Shown here piece after piece: positions 50,438 through 57,788 of a stretch of 64,000 nucleotides of DNA. The translations under genes and the position numbers were made by a program. Source of the stretch: Aurantimonas marianensis (GTDB lineage Bacteria; Pseudomonadota; Alphaproteobacteria; Rhizobiales; Rhizobiaceae); contig NZ_JALHBS010000019.1 in NCBI RefSeq assembly GCF_024195285.1, positions 29,294 to 93,293 of the forward strand, read 5' to 3'. The notes under the pieces were generated by a model that saw only the letters and a program-made list of their open reading frames with translations, was not told the DNA's origin and made no database searches. Position 1 is the stretch's first letter; each line of letters starts with the position of its first letter.

Positions 50438-50749
50438 ATGCTACGCTCACTGTTTCTGCCAAATCCGGTCGATGCCGCGTCGGCTGAATCGTCGACGGTG
50501 ATCGGGTGGTTGCGATCCTGGTCGGCGGAGCGGCGTCGGCAACGCTTGCGGCGCGAGGCCTTCCAGACGCTTCTGAAGGTCGATGGCAATATTCTGGAAG
50601 ACATTGCGGGGTTGCGGCACGAACAGGTCGAACAGGCCGCGCGCCTGCCACTATCGATCGATGCGCTAAAAGCGCTCCGCTCGATGCAAAGGCAGGCGCC
50701 TGAGCATGGTCAGGTTCCGTCCCGCCGTAATGGCGGCGACCGATCCTGA
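50438..50749 (+). CDS. DUF1127-like small protein
   Basis: A 103-aa basic protein. The centre resembles the DUF1127/YjiS core: R-R-E-A-F-Q-T-L-L-K-V-D-G-N-I-L-E-D-I-A-G-L then A-R-L-P-L-S-I-D-A. Small DUF1127 proteins are implicated in phosphate, carbon and RNA metabolism in Agrobacterium and Brucella. AAAGGAG lies six bases upstream of the ATG. It is divergent from a LysR regulator, its probable controller. Confidence 0.75.
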   Translation: MLRSLFLPNPVDAASAESSTVIGWLRSWSAERRRQRLRREAFQTLLKVDGNILEDIAGLRHEQVEQAARLPLSIDALKALRSMQRQAPEHGQVPSRRNGGDRS

Positions 50750-50830
50750 AGCAGACGCGGCGTTCTCAGGCGATCGAGGGGCAATGGTTGCGACGCCCTT
50801 GCCCGTCTGGCCCGGACAGGTTGAAAGTGG

Positions 50831-51358
50831 CTAGCTGTTGAAGGCCGTCTTCAGCAGATCGATCTGCTCGCCGACCGGGTTATGCCCGTCCGGTGTCTCG
50901 CGGGAGACTTCGCCATAGATCTCACGGTCGAGCATGGCTATTCGGCGTTCCAGCATCAGCGCGCGCTCGACCAGCCCGCGGAACGCCTCCGGAAGTTCGC
51001 CATATTGGGGCGAATCCTTCGCGGTTCCCAAACCCTCCAGCCGGACCTTGACCTTCTCGGCCTCGACCTGGGCGCGCGACATGTCGCCCTGGTTCGCGGC
51101 GCGCTGGAGCAGCAGCCAGGACGCGACCTGCATCAGCCGCGTGGTCAGGCGCATGGATTCGGCCGCATAAAGCGTCGCCGCGGGGCGAGACAGCGCCTTG
51201 GCCTCCGACCGCCCGTCGCTGTCGAGATAGATCGCCGTCTCGTCGACGAGCGTCATGCCTTCGTTGAACAGCGGCTGGAATGACCGCGAGAAGGCGAGAT
51301 GCTCAGCCAGCCGGATGGTGTGGTCGTCGTCTTTCGAACCAGTCATCTGAATCGTCAT
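50831..51358 (-). CDS. rcdA: RcdA, regulator of CtrA degradation (DUF1465)
   Basis: A roughly 175-aa DUF1465 protein. In Caulobacter, RcdA is the ClpXP adaptor component that delivers CtrA for cell-cycle proteolysis. Conserved parts are L-F-N-E-G-M-T-L-V-D-E-T-A-x-Y-L-D, A-E-S-M-R-L-T-T-R-L-M-Q-V-A-S-W-L-L and E-K-V-K-V-R-L. Several starts compete: ATG 51358 (GGAGG about 13 bases upstream) is my choice, 51346 and 51391 are alternatives. A TTAA pair with six-base spacing lies about 125 bp upstream. CtrA-dependent transcription of rcdA is known in Caulobacter. Confidence 0.88.
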   Translation of the reverse strand: MTIQMTGSKDDDHTIRLAEHLAFSRSFQPLFNEGMTLVDETAIYLDSDGRSEAKALSRPAATLYAAESMRLTTRLMQVASWLLLQRAANQGDMSRAQVEAEKVKVRLEGLGTAKDSPQYGELPEAFRGLVERALMLERRIAMLDREIYGEVSRETPDGHNPVGEQIDLLKTAFNS

Positions 51359-51481
51359 CGGCCGCGACGGTCCTCCAAGCGTAAAATTCATCTGTCGGCA
51401 GTTCGCGATATCGAAGGCATCCTGCGTCGTCAAAGGGTGCGGCGAGAGCGCCACGTTTGCAAGCGAGCTCCCGTAGAATTG

Positions 51482-51496
51482 TTAATTCCGGTTAAC
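51482..51496. promoter_or_regulatory. TTAA-N6-TTAAC pair upstream of rcdA
   Basis: TTAA, TTCCGG, TTAAC. This resembles a CtrA full site except for a six-base rather than seven-base spacer. It lies about 125 bp upstream of rcdA and just beyond the 3' end of the probable small RNA. A relaxed CtrA site is possible, but the spacing is against it. Confidence 0.25.
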
Positions 51497-51511
51497 GGGT
51501 GAAGCGCCGGC

Positions 51512-51539
51512 AAAAAAAAGAGCCGCAGCGAGCGGCTCT
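51512..51539 (-). terminator. Rho-independent terminator of the probable small RNA
   Basis: Perfect 8-bp arms AGAGCCGC (51539-51532) and GCGGCTCT (51526-51519), a five-base loop and a T run to 51512 on the minus strand. It is one of the strongest terminators in the window, yet no minus-strand protein gene lies upstream of it. Confidence 0.85.
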
Positions 51540-51582
51540 CAGGAGTTTACAACAGGGAGGCGTCAAACGAGGCGGGAAGCCG
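51512..51582 (-). ncRNA. Probable small RNA with CCUCCC loop (suhB/MmgR-like, alpha-r8 family candidate)
   Basis: The minus strand shows a complete sRNA unit of about 70 nt. A promoter-like pair lies just upstream (listed separately). The 5' hairpin is GCGG-CUUC-CCGC (51582-51571). A second stem (GUUU with AAAC) then exposes GCCUCCCU in its loop at about 51553-51562, complementary to a Shine-Dalgarno sequence. Last is a perfect 8-bp terminator stem AGAGCCGC/GCGGCUCU followed by T7. No minus-strand gene upstream needs this terminator. The size, the unpaired CCUCCC and the final hairpin resemble the Rhizobiales suhB/MmgR sRNAs as I remember them; the family call is inference. Confidence 0.6.
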
Positions 51583-51587
51583 CTTCG

Positions 51588-51615
51588 TCTATCCATCAGG
51601 CTGCCAACGCATCAA
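51588..51615 (-). promoter_or_regulatory. Putative promoter of the small RNA
   Basis: On the minus strand TTGATG (51615-51610) is followed after 16 bases by GATAGA (51593-51588). This places the transcription start near 51581-51583 and gives a product of about 70 nt. Confidence 0.4.
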
Positions 51616-51647
51616 TCTGGACCGGAATTAGTTAAACACCGGAAACC

Positions 51648-51664
51648 TTACCTGAAGATTAACC
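51648..51664 (+). promoter_or_regulatory. Near-CtrA box upstream of the quinone oxidoreductase gene
   Basis: TTAC, CTGAAGA, TTAACC. One mismatch in the left half from the full CtrA site, with a perfect TTAACC right half. Located about 70 bp upstream of the ATG at 51733. Confidence 0.3.
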
Positions 51665-51732
51665 GGCTCTCGTCGTCGCAAGTTTTTCTCTATCTTTGCA
51701 CCCGAACCCGACACGTGGAGATATCACGACTC

Positions 51733-52740
51733 ATGACGATCCCCCAGGAAATGACAGCCGTCCTCCTCGACGGGTTCGGCGGTCCCGAAGTGCTGAAGAC
51801 CGGAAAACGCCCGGTTCCGACGCCGGGGCCGGCCGAAATCCTGGTCGCGGTCCAAGCCGCCGGCGTCAACCGACCCGACGTCCTGCAGCGCCAGGGCGCC
51901 TATCCGCCGCCGCCGGGCGCGCCGGACTGGCCGGGGCTGGAGGTGGCAGGCACCGTGGTGGCGCTCGGCGAGGGCGCCAGCCGGCACAAAACCGGCGACC
52001 GGGTGATGGCGCTGGTACCGGGCGGCGGCTACGCCGAATACGCCACCGTCGCCGAGACCAACGCCATCGCGGTGCCGAGCGCTTTGTCGATCGAGGCGGC
52101 GGCGGGCGTTCCGGAAACCTTCTTCACCGTCTGGCATAACGTCTTTCAACGCGGCGGCCTGAAGGCGGGGGAGAGCTTCCTGGTCCATGGCGGCACGTCC
52201 GGTATCGGCACCACTGCGATCCAACTCGCCAAGGCGTTCGGTGCCACGGTCTTCGCGACGGCGGGCAGCGACGACAAATGCCGCGCGGCCGAACGGCTCG
52301 GCGCCGAGCGGTGCATCAACTATCGCAGCGAGGATTTCGTCGAGGCGCTGCGCGAGGCAACTGGCGGGCGGGGCATCGATCTGATCCTCGACATGGTCGG
52401 CGGGGACTATACCAACCGCAACCTGGCCGTCGCGGCCGAGGACGGCCGCATCGTCCAGATCGCCTTTCTCAAGGGGCCCGAAGTCCAGATCGACCTCAAT
52501 CTGGTCATGCGCAAGCGGCTGACGCTGACCGGCTCGACGCTGCGCAATCGCTCCGTCGCATTCAAGGCGGCCATCGCGCGGGAGATCGAGGAGAAGGTTG
52601 GTCCGCTCTTTGCCAATGGCAAGGTGAAGCCGCTGATCGACTCGACCTATCCGCTGGCCGATGCCGCCAAGGCGCACCGGCACATGGACGCGGATCATGT
52701 CGGAAAGATCATCCTGACGATGGCGGCCGCCGGTCGATGA
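51733..52740 (+). CDS. NAD(P)H quinone oxidoreductase, zinc-free MDR family
   Basis: A 335-aa medium-chain reductase of the quinone oxidoreductase/PIG3 group. N-terminal GroES-like domain with A-A-G-V-N-R-P-D-V-L-Q-R near residue 50 and Y-P-P-P-P-G-A. The NADPH-binding Rossmann motif is V-H-G-G-T-S-G-I-G near residue 155. No zinc cysteines are present. It reduces quinones or enones; the substrate is not determinable. GGAG lies 12 bases upstream of ATG 51733; a later ATG at 51751 is less favoured. Confidence 0.92.
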   Translation: MTIPQEMTAVLLDGFGGPEVLKTGKRPVPTPGPAEILVAVQAAGVNRPDVLQRQGAYPPPPGAPDWPGLEVAGTVVALGEGASRHKTGDRVMALVPGGGYAEYATVAETNAIAVPSALSIEAAAGVPETFFTVWHNVFQRGGLKAGESFLVHGGTSGIGTTAIQLAKAFGATVFATAGSDDKCRAAERLGAERCINYRSEDFVEALREATGGRGIDLILDMVGGDYTNRNLAVAAEDGRIVQIAFLKGPEVQIDLNLVMRKRLTLTGSTLRNRSVAFKAAIAREIEEKVGPLFANGKVKPLIDSTYPLADAAKAHRHMDADHVGKIILTMAAAGR

Positions 52741-52879
52741 GGGGGCCGGTTGGAGCCGCTCCATCCTTGGACAGGCCGCTGGCTGAATGGTTCGTCGATG
52801 TCGGCGCCGGGGAGGGTCGGCGCAGCCGGAGAGGACGAGCGCGGAGCGCGCGCCGGCAGGCGAGGGACCGGGCTTCCAG

Positions 52880-53911
52880 ATGATAGGTTTCGGCTCGTTC
52901 GGCATGGCCGTCAATATCGCCATCTTCGTGGCCTCGGCCGCGGCGATCGCCTATGCCGGCGTCAAGCTTTCGCACATCGCCGACGAACTGGCGGACCGCA
53001 CGGGTCTCGGCGAGATCATCGCCGGCGCGGTGTTCGTGGGCGCCTCGACTTCATTGCCCGGTGCCATCACATCGGTGACGACGGCCTATCAGGGGGTTCC
53101 CGAACTTGCCATCGGCAATGCGCTCGGCGGTCTGACGGCGCAGACAATGTTCATCGCTGTTGCGGACGTGTTCTATCGGCGTGCCAATCTGGAGCACGCC
53201 GCGGCCACACCCGTGGGCGTCACCCAGGGTATCTTGCTGATCAGCCTGTTGACGGTGGCGCTGATCGCCTCGACCGTGCCGGAATTGTCGGTGGCCGGGG
53301 TCCACCCGGCGTCATACGTGCTTCCCGTCGGCTACGGTCTCGGACTTTTGCTGCTTCGCTCGGTTCACCAAAACGACCTATGGAAAGCCACCGTCACGCA
53401 TGCGACGCCGGAAGAGACCTCCGATCCCTCCGAAAGCGATGAGGATCGGAGCAACACGCGGCTCTGGAGCCTGTTTGCGCTGTTCGCCGCAATCACCGCC
53501 GTCGCCGGGTATCTGATCGGACAGACCAGTATCGCACTCGTCGAGCTGACGGGTGTGTCCAGCACGCTGTTCGGGACCACTTTCACGGCGATCGCCAACT
53601 CGCTCCCCGAACTGGTTACCGCGGTTGCTGCCGTTCGTATCGGCGCGGTCAATCTCGCGGTCGGCGATATCATAGGAGGCAACGCCTTCGAGGTGCTATT
53701 TCTCAGCCTGGCGGATTTCGTTTCGCCGGGGTCCATCTATGTGGCGATGACGCCGCAGGATCAGGCGACGGCCTTGTTCGCCATGCTGATGGTCGCGGTG
53801 ATCCTTCTCGGTATGTTGAAGCGTGAGAAGCAGGGTCTGTTCAACATCGGCTTCGAGAGCGTCGGCGTTTTCGTGCTGTATGTCCTCTCGGTGATCATGT
53901 TGCTGGTTTGA
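52880..53911 (+). CDS. Sodium/calcium exchanger family (CaCA) membrane protein
   Basis: A 343-aa membrane protein with two homologous five-helix halves. The alpha repeats are G-A-V-F-V-G-A-S-T-S-L-P-G near residue 50 and F-T-A-I-A-N-S-L-P-E-L-V near residue 235. The first lacks the acidic residue (P-G instead of P-E) that coordinates calcium in typical exchangers, so ion choice may differ. An acidic cytoplasmic loop lies near residue 185. The ATG at 52880 has only a weak ribosome site. The last 17 bases overlap the convergent AsnC-type gene. Confidence 0.88.
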   Translation: MIGFGSFGMAVNIAIFVASAAAIAYAGVKLSHIADELADRTGLGEIIAGAVFVGASTSLPGAITSVTTAYQGVPELAIGNALGGLTAQTMFIAVADVFYRRANLEHAAATPVGVTQGILLISLLTVALIASTVPELSVAGVHPASYVLPVGYGLGLLLLRSVHQNDLWKATVTHATPEETSDPSESDEDRSNTRLWSLFALFAAITAVAGYLIGQTSIALVELTGVSSTLFGTTFTAIANSLPELVTAVAAVRIGAVNLAVGDIIGGNAFEVLFLSLADFVSPGSIYVAMTPQDQATALFAMLMVAVILLGMLKREKQGLFNIGFESVGVFVLYVLSVIMLLV

Positions 53912-54404
53912 GGGCCTGCCCCGTCGCAATGGTCTCATCCCTGCGCCGGGCGCTGGCCCTGCTGCTCCGCTGGGTGGCGAGATAAAGGCTGGTCTCGCTG
54001 GCGACGATGCCGTCGATCAGGCGAAGACGCTTCAACGCCTCGTCGAGATCGGCCAGGGTTTCGGTGCCGAATTCGATGATCAGATCCCAACGCCCGTTGG
54101 TGGAATGGATCGTCTGAATTTCGGGAAAACCCCTCAGGCGAGACACGATTCGCTCGTTTCCCTTGCCTTCGATTTCGATGAGCGTGATGCCGCGAACCGG
54201 CCTGTCCGAGGCGTCGCCCTTCAGCACCACCGTGAAACCGAGGATTTCGCCATTGGCGACGAGCCGGTCCATGCGGGAGCGGATCGTGGCGCGGGCAACG
54301 CCGAGCTCCGCCGCCAGATCGGAAATCGCCATGCGCGCATTCCGGCGCAAGGCGCCGACGAGCCTCCGGTCGATGTCGTCCATTTCGGAAGTTTTGCTTG
54401 CCAT
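53895..54404 (-). CDS. Lrp/AsnC-family regulator, probable controller of arginine catabolism
   Basis: A 169-aa regulator. N-terminal winged helix: D-D-I-D-R-R-L-V-G-A-L-R-R-N-A-R, then I-S-D-L-A-A-E-L-G-V-A-R-A-T-I-R. The RAM effector-binding domain begins near residue 70 (V-R-G-I-T-L-I-E-I-E-G-K-G). The C-terminal 20 residues extend beyond the family core and are basic. It is divergent from arginase across 101 bp, so control of rocF-ocd by arginine or ornithine is likely. The 3' end overlaps the convergent CaCA gene by 17 bases. Confidence 0.93.
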   Translation of the reverse strand: MASKTSEMDDIDRRLVGALRRNARMAISDLAAELGVARATIRSRMDRLVANGEILGFTVVLKGDASDRPVRGITLIEIEGKGNERIVSRLRGFPEIQTIHSTNGRWDLIIEFGTETLADLDEALKRLRLIDGIVASETSLYLATQRSSRASARRRDETIATGQALKPAT

Positions 54405-54468
54405 TTTGCGAAGAAGAATACCCCTTTTGATCAGTTTTTAGCATTGTCGCCGCCATCCGATCCAGATC

Positions 54469-54487
54469 GAATTGCTGGACCTAATTC
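54469..54487. promoter_or_regulatory. Candidate AsnC-type operator in the rocF promoter region
   Basis: GAATT (54469-54473) and AATTC (54483-54487) form a dyad around nine bases, 19 bp upstream of the arginase start. Lrp/AsnC proteins bind partly symmetric AT-rich dyads in such positions. Only the inner five bases of each arm match. Confidence 0.35.
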
Positions 54488-54505
54488 TTCCGGATCGCGA
54501 CCCAG

Positions 54506-55441
54506 ATGACATCTCAACGCTCCATCGCCCTGATCGGTGCCCCGGCTGACACCGGCGGTGCCTATGCCGGCTGCCTGATGGGGCCGGATGCCTTGCGGAC
54601 CGCCGGCATCGTCGACGCACTCTCCGAGTTGGGGCATCGGGTGGAGGATCTGGGCAATTTTCACGCGGCCGCCGGCGAATCGAAGTCCCATGCCAACGCA
54701 ACCGTTCACCATCTGGCGAGCTATGCCGCTCTGATCGCCATGCTCGGCGACGTCTGCGAAGTGTCGCTCGTCGGCGACCATCTCCCGATCTTCATGGGCG
54801 GCGATCATTCGATCGCGGCGGGAACCCTGCCGGCCATCGCCCGGCGGGCGAGACGGGAGGGCCGGGAGCCATTCGTGCTCTGGCTCGACGCGCATCCGGA
54901 CCTGCACACGCTCGACAGCACCAAGAGCGGCAATCTGCACGGAACGCCGGTCGCCTATGTCACGGGGGCGCCGGGGTTCGAGGGGGCGGTTCCGGCCCTC
55001 GACGAGCCGATCCGGCCCGACAACATCTGCATGATGGGAATTCGCTCCGTCGACCCGGCCGAGCGCCTCCGCATCGTCGAGACCGGCATTATGGTCCACG
55101 ACATGCGAGCGATCGACGAATTCGGCATCGCGGCGCCGCTTCGCAGCTTTCTCGACCGGGTACGGGCCGCGGACGGCCGCCTGCATGTCAGTTTCGATGT
55201 GGATTTCCTCGATCCCGAGATCGCTCCCGCCGTCGGCACGACCGTTCCCGGCGGCGCCACCTTTCGTGAAGCGCATCTGGTGATGGAGATGCTGCACGAC
55301 AGCGGTCTGGTCTCGTCGCTCGATATCGTCGAACTCAACCCCTTTCTCGATGAACGGGGCCGCACCGCCAAGCTGATCGTCGACCTCGTCGCCAGCCTGT
55401 TCGGCCGGCAGGTCCTCGACCGCCGCACGAGGAGCTACTGA
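54506..55441 (+). CDS. rocF: Arginase
   Basis: Hydrolyses arginine to ornithine and urea. 311 aa, usual length. Manganese ligands: His in G-G-D-H-S-I near residue 100, the D-A-H-P-D-L-H block near residue 130 and D-V-D-F-L-D-P near residue 231. Ornithine cyclodeaminase follows after two bases, forming a two-step arginine-to-proline route. An AsnC-type regulator is divergent. Confidence 0.95.
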   Translation: MTSQRSIALIGAPADTGGAYAGCLMGPDALRTAGIVDALSELGHRVEDLGNFHAAAGESKSHANATVHHLASYAALIAMLGDVCEVSLVGDHLPIFMGGDHSIAAGTLPAIARRARREGREPFVLWLDAHPDLHTLDSTKSGNLHGTPVAYVTGAPGFEGAVPALDEPIRPDNICMMGIRSVDPAERLRIVETGIMVHDMRAIDEFGIAAPLRSFLDRVRAADGRLHVSFDVDFLDPEIAPAVGTTVPGGATFREAHLVMEMLHDSGLVSSLDIVELNPFLDERGRTAKLIVDLVASLFGRQVLDRRTRSY

Positions 55442-55443
55442 CC

Positions 55444-56502
55444 ATGACCGCCAAACCGCCGAAGAACATCAACATCGTACCGTTCGTCAGCGTCGACAAC
55501 ATGATGAAGCTCGTCCTCGGCGTCGGGGTGGAGACATTCCTGCGGGAACTGGCGGACTATATCGAAGCGGATTTCCGACGCTGGGATCTGTTCGACAAGA
55601 CCCCACGCATCGCCTCCCATTCCGCCGAGGGCGTGATCGAGCTGATGCCGACCAGCGATGGCGAGGTCTACGGCTTCAAATACGTCAACGGGCATCCGAA
55701 GAATTTCAGGGAGGGCCTGCAGACCGTCACGGGGTTCGGCGTGCTGTCGCGGGTCGACAACGGCTATCCGGTGCTGCTGTCGGAGATGACGATCCTGACG
55801 GCGCTGAGGACTGCGGCGACGTCGGCGCTGGCCGCTAAATATCTGGCACCCAGGGGCGCCGGATGCATGGCGATCATCGGCAACGGGGCGCAGTCGGAGT
55901 TCCAGGCCATGGCCTTCAAGGCATTGCTCGGCATCACGAAGCTGCGGCTCTACGACATCGATCCGGCGGCGATCGAGAAGTGCGTGCGCAACCTCGCTGG
56001 CAAGGGCTTCGAGATCGTCCGCTGTGACAGTGCCGAAACCGCCGTCGAGGGTGCCCAGATCATCACGACGGTGACCGCCGACAAGCAATACGCGACCATC
56101 CTGACGGACAACATGGTCGGCTCCGGTATCCACATCAACGCCGTCGGCGGCGACTGTCCCGGCAAGACCGAACTGCACAAAGACATCCTGCTGCGCTCGG
56201 ATATTTTCGTCGAATATCCGCCGCAGACTCGCGTCGAAGGGGAGATCCAGCAGCTCCCCGGTGATCATCCGGTGACAGAATTGTGGACTGTGATCGCCGG
56301 CGAGGCAGTCGGCCGGCGCGACGCGGGGCAGACCACCCTGTTCGACTCGGTCGGCTTTGCGATCGAGGATTTTTCGGCGCTGCGCTACGTGCGCGACAAG
56401 GTGGCGTCGACGACGTTCTTCGACCGACTCGACATGATCGCCGACCCGAATGATCCGCGCGATCTGTTCGGCATGGTGCTGCGAGCCGACAAGGCGGCGT
56501 AA
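55444..56502 (+). CDS. ocd: Ornithine cyclodeaminase
   Basis: Converts ornithine to proline and ammonia with NAD. 352 aa. Rossmann motif I-I-G-N-G-A-Q-S-E-F near residue 140, preceded by the substrate-binding region L-L-S-E-M-T-I-L-T-A-L-R-T-A-A-T-S. The N-D-P-R-D-L-F segment closes the protein. It is 2 bp downstream of rocF and therefore coupled. With rocF it yields proline, feeding glutamate via proline dehydrogenase elsewhere. Confidence 0.95.
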   Translation: MTAKPPKNINIVPFVSVDNMMKLVLGVGVETFLRELADYIEADFRRWDLFDKTPRIASHSAEGVIELMPTSDGEVYGFKYVNGHPKNFREGLQTVTGFGVLSRVDNGYPVLLSEMTILTALRTAATSALAAKYLAPRGAGCMAIIGNGAQSEFQAMAFKALLGITKLRLYDIDPAAIEKCVRNLAGKGFEIVRCDSAETAVEGAQIITTVTADKQYATILTDNMVGSGIHINAVGGDCPGKTELHKDILLRSDIFVEYPPQTRVEGEIQQLPGDHPVTELWTVIAGEAVGRRDAGQTTLFDSVGFAIEDFSALRYVRDKVASTTFFDRLDMIADPNDPRDLFGMVLRADKAA

Positions 56503-56518
56503 TTCCCGCCGGAAACTT

Positions 56519-56872
56519 TTAGAACACCAGGACCTTGTCGGCGGCCAGCGTGGCCTGGGCCAATTCGTTCATCGTGCTGCGTGTGGCGCCGTCGATCACC
56601 TCGTCGTCGGACAGGCCGCGCGAGTCCATGCAGGTGCCGCAGAGCAGCACCCGTCCATTTGCGCTGAGAACCCGGCGCAGCATGCGCTCCATGTTGTAAT
56701 AGCCGTCGGGCGTCTTTTGCCCCTTCTTCGCGCAGACCACCGCGTCGGCCATCAGGAACACCGTCACGATTCCCTCAGGCTCGTGCTTGGCCAGCGCGTG
56801 GGCCATGCGCAGCCCATTGAAGCTGCGTTCGGTGCCATAGGGCGGGTCGTTCAGGATGAGAAGATGTCGCAT
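56519..56872 (-). CDS. DsrE/DsrF-like small protein
   Basis: A 117-aa DsrE-family protein (L-L-I-L-N-D-P-P-Y-G-T-E-R-S-F-N-G-L-R near the start, typical of the family). The candidate sulfur-carrying cysteine is in L-L-C-G-T-C-M-D-S-R-G near residue 80. The family moves sulfur in sulfur oxidation or tRNA thiolation; its role without dsrFH neighbours is unclear. A lone Cys77/Cys80 pair is visible. It is convergent with ocd. Confidence 0.88.
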   Translation of the reverse strand: MRHLLILNDPPYGTERSFNGLRMAHALAKHEPEGIVTVFLMADAVVCAKKGQKTPDGYYNMERMLRRVLSANGRVLLCGTCMDSRGLSDDEVIDGATRSTMNELAQATLAADKVLVF

Positions 56873-56948
56873 GTCGGCTCACTCCGCTTGACCATCTCCT
56901 GGTTCGGCAAGACGCCGCGCCATCGTCCGGCGCGGCGCGGGCTCAAGG

Positions 56949-57698
56949 CTAAACGTTGCCGGATCGCTCTTTCAGTTCGGCAAGGACCGCGCGTATCCGT
57001 TTAGCGTTCACTCCCCGATCGAGGCGCCCGGTGCGCGAGCGCGAGCGGACGTCGACGACCGCGCCGTCGTCCGAAGGGGTGACGCGGATGATGACCTCGT
57101 CCTTGAAGTCGTAGAGGAAACTGCCGGCGACGGCTTCGATTTGGCCGTCCTCCGACTCTTCCGCGACGATTTCCCAGCCTTCGTCCTCGACAACAGCGCG
57201 AGCCAGGGCAAAGGCCTGATCAGGCGCGACCGTCAGCACCAGGGGCGCCAGATCGGGGTAGGCCTCGCGCTGCAACTCGGCGACCTTTCCGCCTGGATAG
57301 TCGGTCGGCTTGGGCATCTCCCAGAAAACCGGCGGATCCTCGATATCGGTGCTGACGTCGTTGATCGGCGGATAGGCGCCGGTGGCGTATTCCCATTGGA
57401 CCGCCATCGCGACGACCGGCAGGGAGGCCGCCAGACCGAGAAGGCCTATCAGGAAGCCGCGTCGCCCGCCGCCCGGCCGCGATCGCGCGAGGCCGATGAC
57501 CGAGAGCACGAGACCGAGCACCGCCGCATAGGCCGCATAGGTCGAGATGTTCAGCGCGGTCGTGACCTGCCACCAGTCATACCGGTAGCCGATGGCCGAT
57601 ACCGCGATCCCGGCGATCGCGCCCAGGCCGAGCGCGAAGCCGCCGAGCGCGGTTCGGGACCACGGTCCGTTGCCGCGGTGTCCTGTGGTCTCATTCAT
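56949..57698 (-). CDS. DUF1499 membrane protein
   Basis: A 249-aa protein. Three transmembrane helices lie near residues 13-33, 48-68 and 82-103. The periplasmic or cytoplasmic DUF1499 domain is C-terminal (about 125-245), with Y-D-F-K-D-E-V-I-I-R-V and V-D-V-R-S-R-S-R-T-G-R-L-D-R-G-V-N. The last motif, around the D-x-G-x-N region, is the family signature. Function unknown. No obvious ribosome-site choice is needed: M-N-E-T-T-G at 57698. Confidence 0.88.
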   Translation of the reverse strand: MNETTGHRGNGPWSRTALGGFALGLGAIAGIAVSAIGYRYDWWQVTTALNISTYAAYAAVLGLVLSVIGLARSRPGGGRRGFLIGLLGLAASLPVVAMAVQWEYATGAYPPINDVSTDIEDPPVFWEMPKPTDYPGGKVAELQREAYPDLAPLVLTVAPDQAFALARAVVEDEGWEIVAEESEDGQIEAVAGSFLYDFKDEVIIRVTPSDDGAVVDVRSRSRTGRLDRGVNAKRIRAVLAELKERSGNV

Positions 57699-57788
57699 GC
57701 GTTGGTCCTTTGATTGCGTTGGCCGGCGCCGGGAGAACAGCGCGCCGGCGGCCGGTCGAGAGCCCTGCGGAGGTCGCGCCGATCACCG

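Larger units (their letters stand above)
51359..51732. other. Intergenic region between rcdA and quinone oxidoreductase gene, holding an sRNA
   Basis: These 374 bases contain no protein gene I can support. They hold the probable small RNA on the minus strand, a TTAA-N6-TTAAC pair and a near-CtrA site (TTAC-N7-TTAACC, 51648-51664). The part from 51620 to 51690 is comparatively AT-rich. Confidence 0.6.
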
